DNA of 64,000 nucleotides, from the NCBI GenBank assembly GCA_902798975.1, contig CADBYT010000013.1, positions 1 to 64,000 of the forward strand. The letters are read 5' to 3'. The DNA comes from an uncultured Bacteroidia bacterium (lineage in GTDB: Bacteria; Bacteroidota; Bacteroidia; Bacteroidales; UBA932). Every line of letters begins with the position of its first letter. The stretch's first letter is position 1. Below, in pieces: positions 53,469 to 64,000 of the stretch. The translations under genes and the position numbers were made by a program. Under the pieces are notes generated by a model. It did not search any database, was not told the DNA's origin, and saw nothing but the letters and a program-made list of their open reading frames with translations.

Positions 53469-55709
53469 TCAGCGTTTGGCAATGGTGAAGCGCTCTCCGC
53501 CCACGAACAGGGAATACGTCCCGCCGGGCAACGCGCGCAAATCAATGACCAGTGGGTCGAAAGGCCCGATCGTCACCGAATCAATCGAATAAACGGTGGC
53601 TCCCGCGAGGTTGACGAGTTCGACGGACACGGTCCGCTCGGATGCCGGACGAATATTGAGCCAGTCGCTGGCGGGATTGGGGAAGATGTCCATATCCTGG
53701 TAAACATTGCGCGCCAGGACGCGGAACTGGGCCGATGCCTCCGTTTTGCGGCCGTCCAGGGCCCGGACTGTCAGCGTGGCCAGGCCGTAACCCGCGGGCG
53801 TGAGCGTGAGCCTGCCGTTGGAGACGGACGTCTGGACGACATTGTCGCCGGACAGGTTGATTTCGTAGTTAAGATCCTCCTCGTCATAATCGCTGAAGTG
53901 GTGGTCCAGGCTCAGGGTCGTGAGGGCCGACGAAGCGGCGTTGATGATCTGGTCCTCGAAGGGCAGGATCAGTTCGGGCACATGGTTGGGCAGGATGGTG
54001 AAGGGATAGCTCCGTCCGGTCACGCTGCCCACCTTGATGGTGGCCGTGTAGTTGCCGGGCTCCGCCAGCAATGCGTTGATATGCAGCATGGCCCGCTCGA
54101 AGGTGCAGTCCGCCGTGGCGCCCGGGCAATCCGTGACAAGGGACACGGGAAGCTGGGCCTTGTTGTTACCACTGATCTGGACGGGCACTTCGAGGGTCTC
54201 ATGCGATTTCAGCCGCCAATCCCCGGCATATGTGGTCGAGAAGCGGATATGATCCTCGTCCGGGTCCATCTGGGAGTCCTGGTAGGAGAAGGAGCCGGCC
54301 GCGTCCAGTTTGCCGCCGCCCACCGTGCGGCCCTGCAGGTCGATCGCATTCGGGTCCGCTCCGTACAGCAACGCCTCTTTGAGATCGTCCGCCGTGAAAC
54401 CGGGACCGCCGAAATAGGACACCAGCAGGGCAGCTACGCCCGCGGCGTGCGGACAGGCCATCGAGGTGCCGGATTCGAAGGCGTACATGCCCTTGGCCGT
54501 GGTACTCAGAACCCATTCATCGTAATGGTAATAGGTATCGGAGCCGCCCGGGGCCAGGATATCCACCCACTCGCCATAGTTGGAGAAGCGCGGCATCTTG
54601 CCGTCCGGGCCGAAAGCACCCACGGCGACGACCGGCTCGTATTCGGCCGGCATGTCGTGCTTATAGCCCTCGTTGCCGGAGGCGAACAGAACCAGGCCAC
54701 CCTTCATCGGGCCGGTCTGATTGCCGTCTGCGTCCATGCCGGCATACTGGATGAAATAATCGATGGCGTTGCGGAGCGGTGTCTCGTTATTCGCGAAATA
54801 TTCGGCATACTGCGCGGCCATCTTTTCCGACGAAGCAATATAGCCCCAGCTGTTGTTGGCGATGACGGCGCCATGATCTGCCGCCCACACAAGCGCGGCC
54901 GCTTCGTCACCTTCCTCATCTCTATCGGAGAAAATGTTGCAGGCCATCACGCGCACGCCACCGTAACCGCTCAGGCCACCTGCGACACCGGAGACGCCGA
55001 TGCCATTGTTGTTGATGGCTGCGATAGTGCCGGACACGTGGGTCCCGTGGTCATCTTCAAACAACACGGAGGGAGAATAGCCGTCCACGAAGTTCCGGCT
55101 GCCTTCTTCCGCCGTCAGGACCACACCTTCCAGATCCGGATGGTTCACCTGAACGCCGCCGTCGATCACGGCCACGATGACATCCCGGGTGCCGCCGGTG
55201 TAGTTCTCCCACACCGGCTGGACATTGATGTCACTCCCTGCCTTGAATGAGGAACCCAACGAGCCGTCGTTGTAGTAATGCCACTGTTCATTCGCACGGG
55301 GATCGTTGAAGAAGCTCCGGCGCTCCTTGCGCGGCAGGAACACCACGTCTTCCACGCCCGGCAGGGTGGAAAGTTCGTTGCCCGCCTTGGTACTGGGAAC
55401 GTTGCGGTCATAGGAGACCTTGTACCAGCGGTGCAGGCCTGCAGCGCGATGCCGCGCCTCAAACTCACCCGCATCCGGGAACATGCGCTCCATGGAATGG
55501 ATGCCCAGGGCCTCCAGGGCCTCGGGATGATCCGTCAGGTTGAATGTGCCGGTGACTTCGTCGCTGAGGCGCAGGACGGCCTGACCGGGGGTATATGTCT
55601 TGTCAATTGAGTCGGAAGCGGCTTCGGGAAGAGGTGCGGGCTCCTGAACGGAGCAGCATGCAAACATCGGTACCAGAAGTATCCACGTGGCAAGTCCGGG
55701 TTTTTTCAT
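53469..55709 (-). CDS. Subtilisin-like (S8) serine protease with type IX secretion sorting domain
   Basis: 746 residues. An N-terminal signal ends PMFACCSVQE, a lipobox-like site; then a propeptide (about 35-130) and the S8 domain with the triad in VIVAVIDGGVQVNHPDL (Asp), DDHGTHVSGTIAA (His) and FESGTSMACPHAAGVAAL (Ser). Beta-sandwich domains follow. The last about 80 residues (NVYQDMDIFPNPASDWLNIR, VELVNLAGATVYSID, LPGGTYSLFV) are a type A type IX secretion sorting domain. Having both a lipobox-like cysteine and a sorting tail is unusual. The ATG is 3 bases after a perfect promoter box; a TTG two codons upstream is not preferred. Confidence 0.92.
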   Translation of the reverse strand: MKKPGLATWILLVPMFACCSVQEPAPLPEAASDSIDKTYTPGQAVLRLSDEVTGTFNLTDHPEALEALGIHSMERMFPDAGEFEARHRAAGLHRWYKVSYDRNVPSTKAGNELSTLPGVEDVVFLPRKERRSFFNDPRANEQWHYYNDGSLGSSFKAGSDINVQPVWENYTGGTRDVIVAVIDGGVQVNHPDLEGVVLTAEEGSRNFVDGYSPSVLFEDDHGTHVSGTIAAINNNGIGVSGVAGGLSGYGGVRVMACNIFSDRDEEGDEAAALVWAADHGAVIANNSWGYIASSEKMAAQYAEYFANNETPLRNAIDYFIQYAGMDADGNQTGPMKGGLVLFASGNEGYKHDMPAEYEPVVAVGAFGPDGKMPRFSNYGEWVDILAPGGSDTYYHYDEWVLSTTAKGMYAFESGTSMACPHAAGVAALLVSYFGGPGFTADDLKEALLYGADPNAIDLQGRTVGGGKLDAAGSFSYQDSQMDPDEDHIRFSTTYAGDWRLKSHETLEVPVQISGNNKAQLPVSLVTDCPGATADCTFERAMLHINALLAEPGNYTATIKVGSVTGRSYPFTILPNHVPELILPFEDQIINAASSALTTLSLDHHFSDYDEEDLNYEINLSGDNVVQTSVSNGRLTLTPAGYGLATLTVRALDGRKTEASAQFRVLARNVYQDMDIFPNPASDWLNIRPASERTVSVELVNLAGATVYSIDSVTIGPFDPLVIDLRALPGGTYSLFVGGERFTIAKR

Positions 55710-55712
55710 GTT

Positions 55713-55720
55713 CAAAAATA
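55713..55720 (-). promoter_or_regulatory. -7 box for the S8-S41 protease operon
   Basis: TATTTTTG on the minus strand, perfect consensus, 3 bases from the ATG. Confidence 0.55.
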
Positions 55721-55737
55721 CGCAAATAAAACAAAGA

Positions 55738-56736
55738 CTACTGCGCTCCGCCGAGCAGGTCCAGGATTTCGGCCGTAATCTTCTGCTGGCGCCCCTTGTT
55801 GTATTCGAGGGTCAGCTCACCGAGCAGGTCCTCGGCGTTGTCGCTCGCGGTCTGCATGGCAATCGTCCGGGCGGCCTGTTCCGCGGCGGCGGAATCGAGG
55901 ATGGCCGCATGGAATTTGAGTATCATCACCTGCGGCAGCAACTGGGCCGCCAGGGCCGCCGCATCAGGTTCGAGGATGTAGTCGGAGGCGTGCGCAGGCG
56001 TTGTGGAGGGCGGAGCGGAAATTGGTTTTTCGGCAAACTTGTCCGAAAAATAATTTCCGGCCGCCCGTTCGGGGGCCTCCGAGTAGAACGGCAAATATGT
56101 CTCCGCGACGGGCTCCTGCCGGGAGGCGGAAGCGAAACGGTTGTAAACCAGCACCACGCGGGACAACTCGCCGCGCTCGAAGCGCTCGGCCAGGCTGCGC
56201 GCCAGGGCGGCGGACTTCTCATAGGAAGGATGGCCGACGAGGTCGTTGTAGTCGGCATCAGCCGTATAGCCCGCGCGCCGCAGCGCCTCGACTATTTTCC
56301 GCCCCAGCGGATACACCTCCACCGCACCCTCGCAGCCGCGAATGGTCTCCAGCGCCTTGCGGATCACGTTCGCGTTGAATCCGCCGCACAGCGAGCTGTT
56401 GGAGGCGATCGCCACGACAGCGGTGGGAGATTCGCCGGTCAAGCCGGCGAATGACGAGGTAGCGGCCGCAGCGTGCGTCGGCGTTGTGGAGGGCGGAGCG
56501 GAAATTGGTTTTTCGGCAAACTTGCCCGAAAAATAATTTCCGTCCGCCCGCGAAGGAGCAGCTGCCGGCAGCAAGGCAAGTATCTCGGCGAGCGTCCGCT
56601 CGTACGGGCGCATGCCCTCAATGGCCTTCTGCGCCTTGCGCAGCTTCGCGGAAGCCACGAGCTTCATCGCCGAAGTGATCTTCAGCGTACTGCGGACCGA
56701 ACCGATCCGGTCTTTGATCTCCCGAAGTGATGCCAC
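55738..56736 (-). CDS. atpG: ATP synthase gamma subunit with three repeat-derived insertions
   Basis: Central rotor shaft of F1. At 332 residues it exceeds the usual 285-295. The N terminus (ASLREIKDRIGSVRSTLKIT, AMKLVASAKLRKAQ) and C terminus (AMQTASDNAEDLLGELTLEY, NKGRQQKITAEILDL) are standard. Extra segments are residues about 63-89 (family A), 94-104 (family B, SFAGLTGESPT) and 224-250 (family A), all in the peripheral Rossmann-like domain, before VVAIASNSSLCGGFN and before DYILEP. The shaft helices are untouched. The start codon is GTG, with an in-frame TAA five codons upstream. It is the last gene of the ATP synthase operon. Confidence 0.95.
   Translation of the reverse strand: MASLREIKDRIGSVRSTLKITSAMKLVASAKLRKAQKAIEGMRPYERTLAEILALLPAAAPSRADGNYFSGKFAEKPISAPPSTTPTHAAAATSSFAGLTGESPTAVVAIASNSSLCGGFNANVIRKALETIRGCEGAVEVYPLGRKIVEALRRAGYTADADYNDLVGHPSYEKSAALARSLAERFERGELSRVVLVYNRFASASRQEPVAETYLPFYSEAPERAAGNYFSDKFAEKPISAPPSTTPAHASDYILEPDAAALAAQLLPQVMILKFHAAILDSAAAEQAARTIAMQTASDNAEDLLGELTLEYNKGRQQKITAEILDLLGGAQ
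55988..56067 (-). repeat. Family A palindromic element, in frame in atpG (copy 2)
   Basis: 80 bp, encoding AGNYFSDKFAEKPISAPPST on the atpG strand. It lies in the loop between LPFYSEAPE and DYILEP. Nearly identical to the copy at 56471. Confidence 0.88.
56427..56455. repeat. Family B palindrome, in frame in atpG
   Basis: GAGATTCGCCGG-TCAAG-CCGGCGAATGAC, identical to unit 1 in manA, and read in the same frame (SFAGLTGES). Confidence 0.85.
56471..56550 (-). repeat. Family A palindromic element, in frame in atpG (copy 1)
   Basis: 80 bp, encoding DGNYFSGKFAEKPISAPPST. Inner arms GGAAATTATTTTTCGGGCAA and TTGCCGAAAAACCAATTTCC; outer arms GGGCGGAC and GCTCCGCCC. It is separated from the family B copy by 15 bases. 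Confidence 0.88.
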
Positions 56737-56748
56737 TGCCCTGCTTCC

Positions 56749-58340
<1,592 letters not shown>

Positions 58341-58341
<1 letters not shown>

Positions 58342-58817
58342 TATACGATTCTGTTGTTTGAGATGACGAACTGCCGGCGTATGGTCTCGATCTGGCGACG
58401 CACGCTGCCGTCCAGCAGGTAGTCGCCGACCTCGAGGGTGAAGCCGCCGAGCAGGTCGGGATCGACGGATGCTTCGAGAAGCACCTCGCAGCCGAGCTGC
58501 TTCTCCAGGATGCCTTTGAGTCTGCGCTCCAGTTCGCGGGCGGGAACGACGGTGGTCAGGCGGGCCACCTGGATGCCGCGGGAGCGGTAGTACATAGCGA
58601 TGAAAGAGCGGAAAACGAAGCGTACGTCCTCCAGGCGGCCGTTCTTGACCAGCAGGCGGACCAGACGCTCCAACTCGGGCTCCAGCGGGCCGGGATTCTC
58701 CTGCGGATGCTCGAGCAGGCGGCGCACCTGGGCGCACACGCGCTCTCCCCCGCCCGTCTCCTGGGTGTAGCGGAGCAGGGCGGAAGCATACCGTGAAGCA
58801 ATCATTCCCGTGTTCAT
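58341..58817 (-). CDS. atpH: ATP synthase delta subunit
   Basis: Peripheral-stalk subunit that joins F1 to the b subunits. At 158 residues it is at the short end of the family (170-180). N-terminal [19 protein letters not shown] and the C-terminal signature [20 protein letters not shown] with [12 protein letters not shown] are typical of OSCP/delta. Two ATGs are possible (58817 and 58805). It lies 8 bases after atpF. Confidence 0.93.
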
Positions 58818-58825
58818 CGCATCCG

Positions 58826-59332
58826 TCAGTTGGGCATCTGGGCCTGTTCAGCTTCCTCGACAAGGCGGTCGAGCAGCGCGAGCTGTCCGTCGCCTTCGTC
58901 GAGGTCCTTGCGGACAATCTTTTCCGCCACTTCCACCGAGATCATCGCCACCTGGCGGCGGATGTCGCGGATGGCGCTCTCGCGCTCAGCAGCAATCTCC
59001 ACCTTGGCGTGGTCGAGCAGCTTCGCCGCCTCGGCGGCCGCGTCTTCCTTCGCCTGCGCAATGATGCGCTCGCGCGATTCGGACGCTTCCTTGAGGATGC
59101 GGCTCTGCTCCAGGCGGGTCTCCTCGATCATGCGTGCGTGCTCTTCGGCCATGCCCGCCAGGCGCGCCTGGGCCTCATCTGCGGCCTTGAGCGAGTCGGC
59201 GATATGGTCGGAGCGCTTCTGCACAGCTTTCGTAATCACCGGGAAACCGAACTTCGCAAGCAGGAAGAACACGATCCCGAAGATCACGACCATCCAGAAG
59301 AGGAGGCCGAAATCCGGTGTAATCAGCGACAT
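58826..59332 (-). CDS. atpF: ATP synthase b subunit
   Basis: Peripheral-stalk subunit of Fo. At 168 residues it has one N-terminal membrane span ([20 protein letters not shown]) and then a long charged helix with a coiled-coil pattern ([40 protein letters not shown]). It lies 3 bases after atpE and 8 before atpH. Confidence 0.96.
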   Translation of the reverse strand: MSLITPDFGLLFWMVVIFGIVFFLLAKFGFPVITKAVQKRSDHIADSLKAADEAQARLAGMAEEHARMIEETRLEQSRILKEASESRERIIAQAKEDAAAEAAKLLDHAKVEIAAERESAIRDIRRQVAMISVEVAEKIVRKDLDEGDGQLALLDRLVEEAEQAQMPN

Positions 59333-59335
59333 AGG

Positions 59336-59581
59336 CTACGAACGGAGGACCGCCAGCAGGCAAACGAGCACACCGAAGAGGCAGACGCCTTCGATGAGGG
59401 CGCCGATGATGATGGCCGTGGTCCGCAGGCTGCCGGAGATCTCCGGCTGGCGGGCGGAAGCCTCCATCGTGGACTGGGCAAGTTTGCCGATGCCGATACC
59501 GGACGCGATGGCCACGATGCCGGCTCCGATGGCGCCGCCGAACTTGGCGAGCGCAGCTGCTTGAAGAAGAGTTCCTAACAT
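59336..59581 (-). CDS. atpE: ATP synthase c subunit
   Basis: Rotor-ring proteolipid. 81 residues from the ATG at 59581. Two membrane helices: the first glycine-rich (GGAIGAGIVAIASGIGIG), then the polar loop with ARQPE, and the second with the ion-carrying Glu64 in IIIGALIEGVCLFG. The residue after Glu64 is Gly and the Na+-ring Ser/Thr pattern is missing, so a proton ring is more likely. The longer upstream frame is not used. Confidence 0.96.
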   Translation of the reverse strand: MLGTLLQAAALAKFGGAIGAGIVAIASGIGIGKLAQSTMEASARQPEISGSLRTTAIIIGALIEGVCLFGVLVCLLAVLRS

Positions 59582-59594
59582 AATTGTATGAATT

Positions 59595-60656
59595 TTAGTT
59601 GGTTTCTGTTTCGGGATGTTGATGTGCCAGGCCGATGAAAACGGCCGAGAGCATGGTGAATACATAGGCCTGCAGGAAGGCGACGAGCAGTTCCAGGCAG
59701 TCCAGGAAGACGCCGAACACAGCGGCGATAAGGGTCATGGAGCCGTTCAGGACAGGACCCATGGCCGCGGTGAGGAAGATGAGCATGATCACGCTCAGGA
59801 GCATGATATGCCCCGCGAGGATGTTCGCGAACAGTCGTATCATCAGCGAGAAGGGCTTGGTGAACATGCCCAGGATCTCGATAATCGGCATGATGGGGAT
59901 GGCCTTCAGGAAGAGCGGCACATCCGGCCAGAGGATATCCTTCCAGTAGTGCTTGTTGCCGAAGAGGTTGACCATCAGGAAGGTAAACAGGGCAAGGACG
60001 CCCGTCACGGCGATGTTGCCCGTGATGTTGGCGCCGCCCGGGAACACCGGGAAGATGCCCATCAGGTTGTTGACCAGGATGAAGAAGAAGGCGGTCAGCA
60101 GGTAAGGCGAGAAACGTTTGTATTCGGGCCCCACCGCGTCCTTGATTACATCCTGTTCGATCATCACGATGACCGGTTCCAGCAGGGCCGCGAGGCCCGT
60201 GGGCTTCTCCTTCAGGACATCGTGCCTGCGGTACCAGCGGGCGCAGAGCAGGATCAGCACGACCAGCAGGAGACTGTCGATCATCAGCCCCAGCACGTTC
60301 TTGGTGATGGAGATGTCGAGCGGCCGCTTGCCGGTCTGCGCATTCACCAGCTTGCCGTCTTCGTTGAGCGTGTAGCCGTTCTCGGCCGCGTGGTGCAGGG
60401 TGAAGACATGGATACCGTTCTCGATCACGATACAGGGCAGCGGGATGGCGATTTCCTTCTCTTTGATGGTGGTGATGTGCCACTCATACGCGTCGCCGAC
60501 GTGGCCGAAAAGGTACTCCGACACGTCGAAGTCCTCCTCTCCGTCATCCCCGACCTGATCGGAGATCTCAGATGCCCGGTCGCTGCCGGGCATGACGGGT
60601 TGGGCTGCCAGCATGACGGGCAGCAAGAGCAGCAATATGAGCCTCAGCTTTCTCAT
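59595..60656 (-). CDS. atpB: ATP synthase a subunit, Bacteroidota long form, with family B doublet
   Basis: Stator channel subunit of Fo. 353 residues; the first about 115 are an N-terminal extension with a signal-like helix (LRLILLLLLPVMLAAQ) and a periplasmic region, usual in Bacteroidota. The membrane part has FFFILVNNLMGIFPVF and the essential arginine in SLMIRLFANILAGHIM (Arg274). Residues about 21-38 (PGSDRASEISDQVGDD), just after the signal, come from two family B palindromes. The ATG at 60656 overlaps the atpC stop (ATGA); a TTG five codons upstream is rejected. Confidence 0.96.
   Translation of the reverse strand: MRKLRLILLLLLPVMLAAQPVMPGSDRASEISDQVGDDGEEDFDVSEYLFGHVGDAYEWHITTIKEKEIAIPLPCIVIENGIHVFTLHHAAENGYTLNEDGKLVNAQTGKRPLDISITKNVLGLMIDSLLLVVLILLCARWYRRHDVLKEKPTGLAALLEPVIVMIEQDVIKDAVGPEYKRFSPYLLTAFFFILVNNLMGIFPVFPGGANITGNIAVTGVLALFTFLMVNLFGNKHYWKDILWPDVPLFLKAIPIMPIIEILGMFTKPFSLMIRLFANILAGHIMLLSVIMLIFLTAAMGPVLNGSMTLIAAVFGVFLDCLELLVAFLQAYVFTMLSAVFIGLAHQHPETETN
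60543..60596. repeat. Two adjacent family B palindromes, in frame in atpB
   Basis: Unit 1 (60543-60569) stem ATCCCCGA / TCGGAGAT, almost identical to unit 2 in manA. Unit 2 (60570-60596) stem ATGCCCGG / CCGGGCAT. They encode the start of the mature a subunit. Confidence 0.75.
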
Positions 60657-60904
60657 GCCGTCTCCACGCAAGCGATGATTTCGTTGTCCTTGACCTTGAC
60701 CACGCCGCCGCGGATCGCGAAACGCTGCTCCTGGCCGTCCACCACGCGGATCTCTCCCGCGCTGAGCGCGGAAATGATGGGCGCGTGATCGGGCAGCACC
60801 TCGAAGGGGCTCACCGCGCCCGGAAGGAACACCGCGGTCGCGGCGCCTTCGTGGAGCGTGCCCTCAGGGGTGAGGATGCGTATGGTCAACGTCTTCTCTT
60901 TCAT
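60653..60904 (-). CDS. atpC: ATP synthase epsilon subunit, short form
   Basis: F1 stalk subunit. At 83 residues only the N-terminal beta-sandwich is present (LTIRILTPEGTLHEGAATAV, GAVSPFEVLPDHAPIISALS, FAIRGGVVKVKDNEI); the C-terminal helical hairpin that inhibits hydrolysis in other bacteria is missing. Short epsilon is common in Bacteroidota. It is between atpD (4 bases) and atpB (ATGA overlap). Confidence 0.95.
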   Translation of the reverse strand: MKEKTLTIRILTPEGTLHEGAATAVFLPGAVSPFEVLPDHAPIISALSAGEIRVVDGQEQRFAIRGGVVKVKDNEIIACVETA

Positions 60905-60908
60905 ATAC

Positions 60909-62444
<1,536 letters not shown>

Positions 62445-62463
62445 TTATTTGGAGATTGCTGAG

Positions 62464-64000
62464 TTAGTCGTTCCACTGCCGGCGGCCGGAGAAATGATTG
62501 TCGGAGAAGCCGCGGGCGCCTTCGTTCAGGGCCGACAGGGTGTGCGGAAGTTTCTCCTTGCCGGGAATCTTGACGACGCCCTGCACCATGCCGCGTTCGT
62601 CGCGGCGATAGCCGTTGCGACCGTAATGGTCGCGGTGGGTGCGGTTGACATCGGGAACGAGGATGGCGATATTCGCCTGCTCGAAGACCAGCACACCGTC
62701 ATGAGCGTAGTCCACATACGGAATGACCGCCAGCGTGCGCAGCCAGGATCCGTCTTCTTCATAGAGGGACAGGACAAGGCGATACTTGTTGCCCGTTTGC
62801 CTGATGTCGTCCACCATGCAGTCGCCCCCGCTCTCTTCGAGGCTCAGCCGGACGGTACGGGCGTTGTGCGGCCCCCAGTAGATCTGCTCGTCACCGCTCA
62901 TGTGGTAGGGAGGATAACCGAGATCGTCGTTGAAACGGCAGACCAGCTGCTCATAGAGCGTCACTTCCACTTCTTCACTGCGCCGCTGTACCGTGCAGCT
63001 CACCACCTCGCCCATCGAGTAGGGATAGCGGAACACGGCGGAGCGCATCAGCTCCCGTGCCTGACGGACGCTGAAGAGATCCGTCGTCCGCGGCTTGTAG
63101 GATTCGAGGCCGATGTTGTCGCCGTCGCAGATTTCCTTGAGGCGGCTGGCATAGTTATGCGGGTCGGCCAGGCGATCCACGTCGGAAGCGCGGAGGCCCA
63201 GGCCCTGGTAGACGGTTTCGTGGCCGAAGGTCTCCATGCCCGAGAGGTACAGGGAGTAGGACGGCACGTCCAGGCTGTTGCGCTCGTCGAGCAGGATCCA
63301 GGTATCTCCTTCTTCCGCCCGGTAGATGACGCCGGCGCTGCAGACACCCTCCAGCCGGCCCCATTCGGAGACCACCTGGTACGGGGTGCCGTCCGGTTCA
63401 TAGAGAATCGCCTTGACGGTGTAGTATTTCCCGCTTACGGGGTCTTCCATCGCGCCCTCGTGGCGCTCCGGGTCCTCGAAAGGCTCCAGGCGCAGGAAAC
63501 GGTTCCGGCCCCAGTCGAAGCGCAGGTCGCTGCAGACGGAGCGTCTTTCGCTCAGGTCCACCCGCTTGACGTTGTTGCGATGCATCCGGTAGCCGATGCC
63601 GGCGTTGTGCCAGGCGGCCGCCCGGACCGGATCGCCCATCGTGTCGTACGGGATGACGGCGCCCGGAAGGCGCTCTTCCTCTTCTTTGCGAAAGCCGTTG
63701 GCATAGCGTATCCGGGTGAAGTCCGGGGTCAGGGCGTAATAGCCATTGGAATAGTAGTCGATAGAGAGGTATTCGAAAGGAAGCAGGACGTCACCGTTCA
63801 TGTCGACAAGCCCTTCGAGGCCGGTGTCGGCGGATTTGGCGTTGAAAGTGCCGTTGGAATAGGAGGGGAGGTCGACAAATTGCGGGGCGAAAAGTTCCCG
63901 GCCGCGGATATCATAGATGCCCCAGAGGGTGGTAGGGCCGAATCCTTTCAGGTCGACCGCCCGGTTAGCCAGGATGTAGAGGCCTTTTTTGTTTATGATG
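62464..64000 (-). CDS. WG-repeat-like protein, 5' end outside window
   Basis: At least 511 codons, open to the window edge. The first part has WG-type repeats (ANRAVDLKGFGPTTLWGIYD, IRGRELFAPQF, GLVDMNGDVLLPFEYLSIDY), the short beta repeats in which Gly-Val/Leu-Asp-x-x-Gly recur. The rest (about 110 to the end) is Arg-, Asp- and Tyr-rich and not recognised (GYRMHRNNVKRVDLSERRSV, WGPHNARTVRLSLEESGGDC). Whether there is a signal peptide cannot be seen. It lies 31 bases upstream of atpD on the same strand, but nothing links it to ATP synthesis. Confidence 0.75.
   Translation of the reverse strand, partial: IINKKGLYILANRAVDLKGFGPTTLWGIYDIRGRELFAPQFVDLPSYSNGTFNAKSADTGLEGLVDMNGDVLLPFEYLSIDYYSNGYYALTPDFTRIRYANGFRKEEEERLPGAVIPYDTMGDPVRAAAWHNAGIGYRMHRNNVKRVDLSERRSVCSDLRFDWGRNRFLRLEPFEDPERHEGAMEDPVSGKYYTVKAILYEPDGTPYQVVSEWGRLEGVCSAGVIYRAEEGDTWILLDERNSLDVPSYSLYLSGMETFGHETVYQGLGLRASDVDRLADPHNYASRLKEICDGDNIGLESYKPRTTDLFSVRQARELMRSAVFRYPYSMGEVVSCTVQRRSEEVEVTLYEQLVCRFNDDLGYPPYHMSGDEQIYWGPHNARTVRLSLEESGGDCMVDDIRQTGNKYRLVLSLYEEDGSWLRTLAVIPYVDYAHDGVLVFEQANIAILVPDVNRTHRDHYGRNGYRRDERGMVQGVVKIPGKEKLPHTLSALNEGARGFSDNHFSGRRQWND

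Noticed and set aside
59336..59581. Sodium-type c-ring
   Set aside because: The residue after the key glutamate is Gly (IEGVCLF) rather than the Ser/Thr pair used by Na+ rings, so a proton ring is more likely.

Overview
The window is a 64 kb stretch of a high-GC Bacteroidota chromosome, most likely Bacteroidales. Supporting signs are a SusC/SusD pair, BACON and C10-protease surface proteins, an Oar-like TonB receptor, a protease with a type IX secretion sorting tail next to a PorV-like barrel, the Bacteroidota order of the ATP synthase genes (atpD-C-B-E-F-H-A-G), and repeated TAnnTTTG promoter boxes. No rRNA, tRNA or CRISPR array was recognised. Genus is inference only; an uncultured high-GC gut or rumen lineage fits.

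Layout. 1-5.3 kb: end of rpoC, then sulfur assimilation (cysE, cysK, metY) with a divergent Lrp-type regulator and a putative operator pair. 5.3-11.2 kb: serine hydrolase lipoprotein, then the metF-metH couple. 11.2-19.7 kb: a cysS / small protein / U32 / GH31 operon on the minus strand facing xth and three poorly known genes. 19.7-21.2 kb: a REP-associated tyrosine transposase (RAYT) between two copies of a palindrome, surrounded by other repeats and a broken rdgB 3' fragment. 21.2-36.5 kb: MATE pump, rsgA, prenyl synthase, rdgB, ogt, a purine-salvage set (apt, Tsx-like barrel, purine permease), rnr, manA, a frameshifted gpmI, M3 peptidase and a nuclease-like lipoprotein. 36.6-42.5 kb: a large TonB-dependent receptor divergent from metK-smpB-miaA, with a SAM-II-type riboswitch before metK. 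42.5-55.7 kb: surface and secreted proteins (BACON lipoprotein, C10 protease, SusCD plus lipoprotein, PorV-like, S41 and S8 proteases). 55.7-62.4 kb: complete F-type ATP synthase operon; then a WG-repeat protein cut by the window end.

The most unusual feature is several families of small palindromic repeats that lie both between genes and inside conserved housekeeping genes without breaking the frame. Family A (about 80 bp) is present in metH (two full copies and one hybrid) and atpG (two copies), and every one of these five coding copies is read in the same orientation and frame, giving a peptide around NYFSGKFAEKPISAPPS. Family B (about 27 bp) is in manA, atpB, atpG and rdgB and in several gaps. 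Family C (about 45 bp) is in metH and in gaps, fused to family A in two places. A separate inserted palindrome is in rnr. The insertions fall in interdomain linkers or surface loops. This resembles the Rickettsia palindromic elements, and one composite copy lies about 200 bp upstream of the RAYT.

Functionally, the first third plus metK makes a cysteine-methionine-SAM set (cysE, cysK, metY, metF, metH, metK) with two visible control points, the Lrp-type operator and the SAM-II riboswitch.
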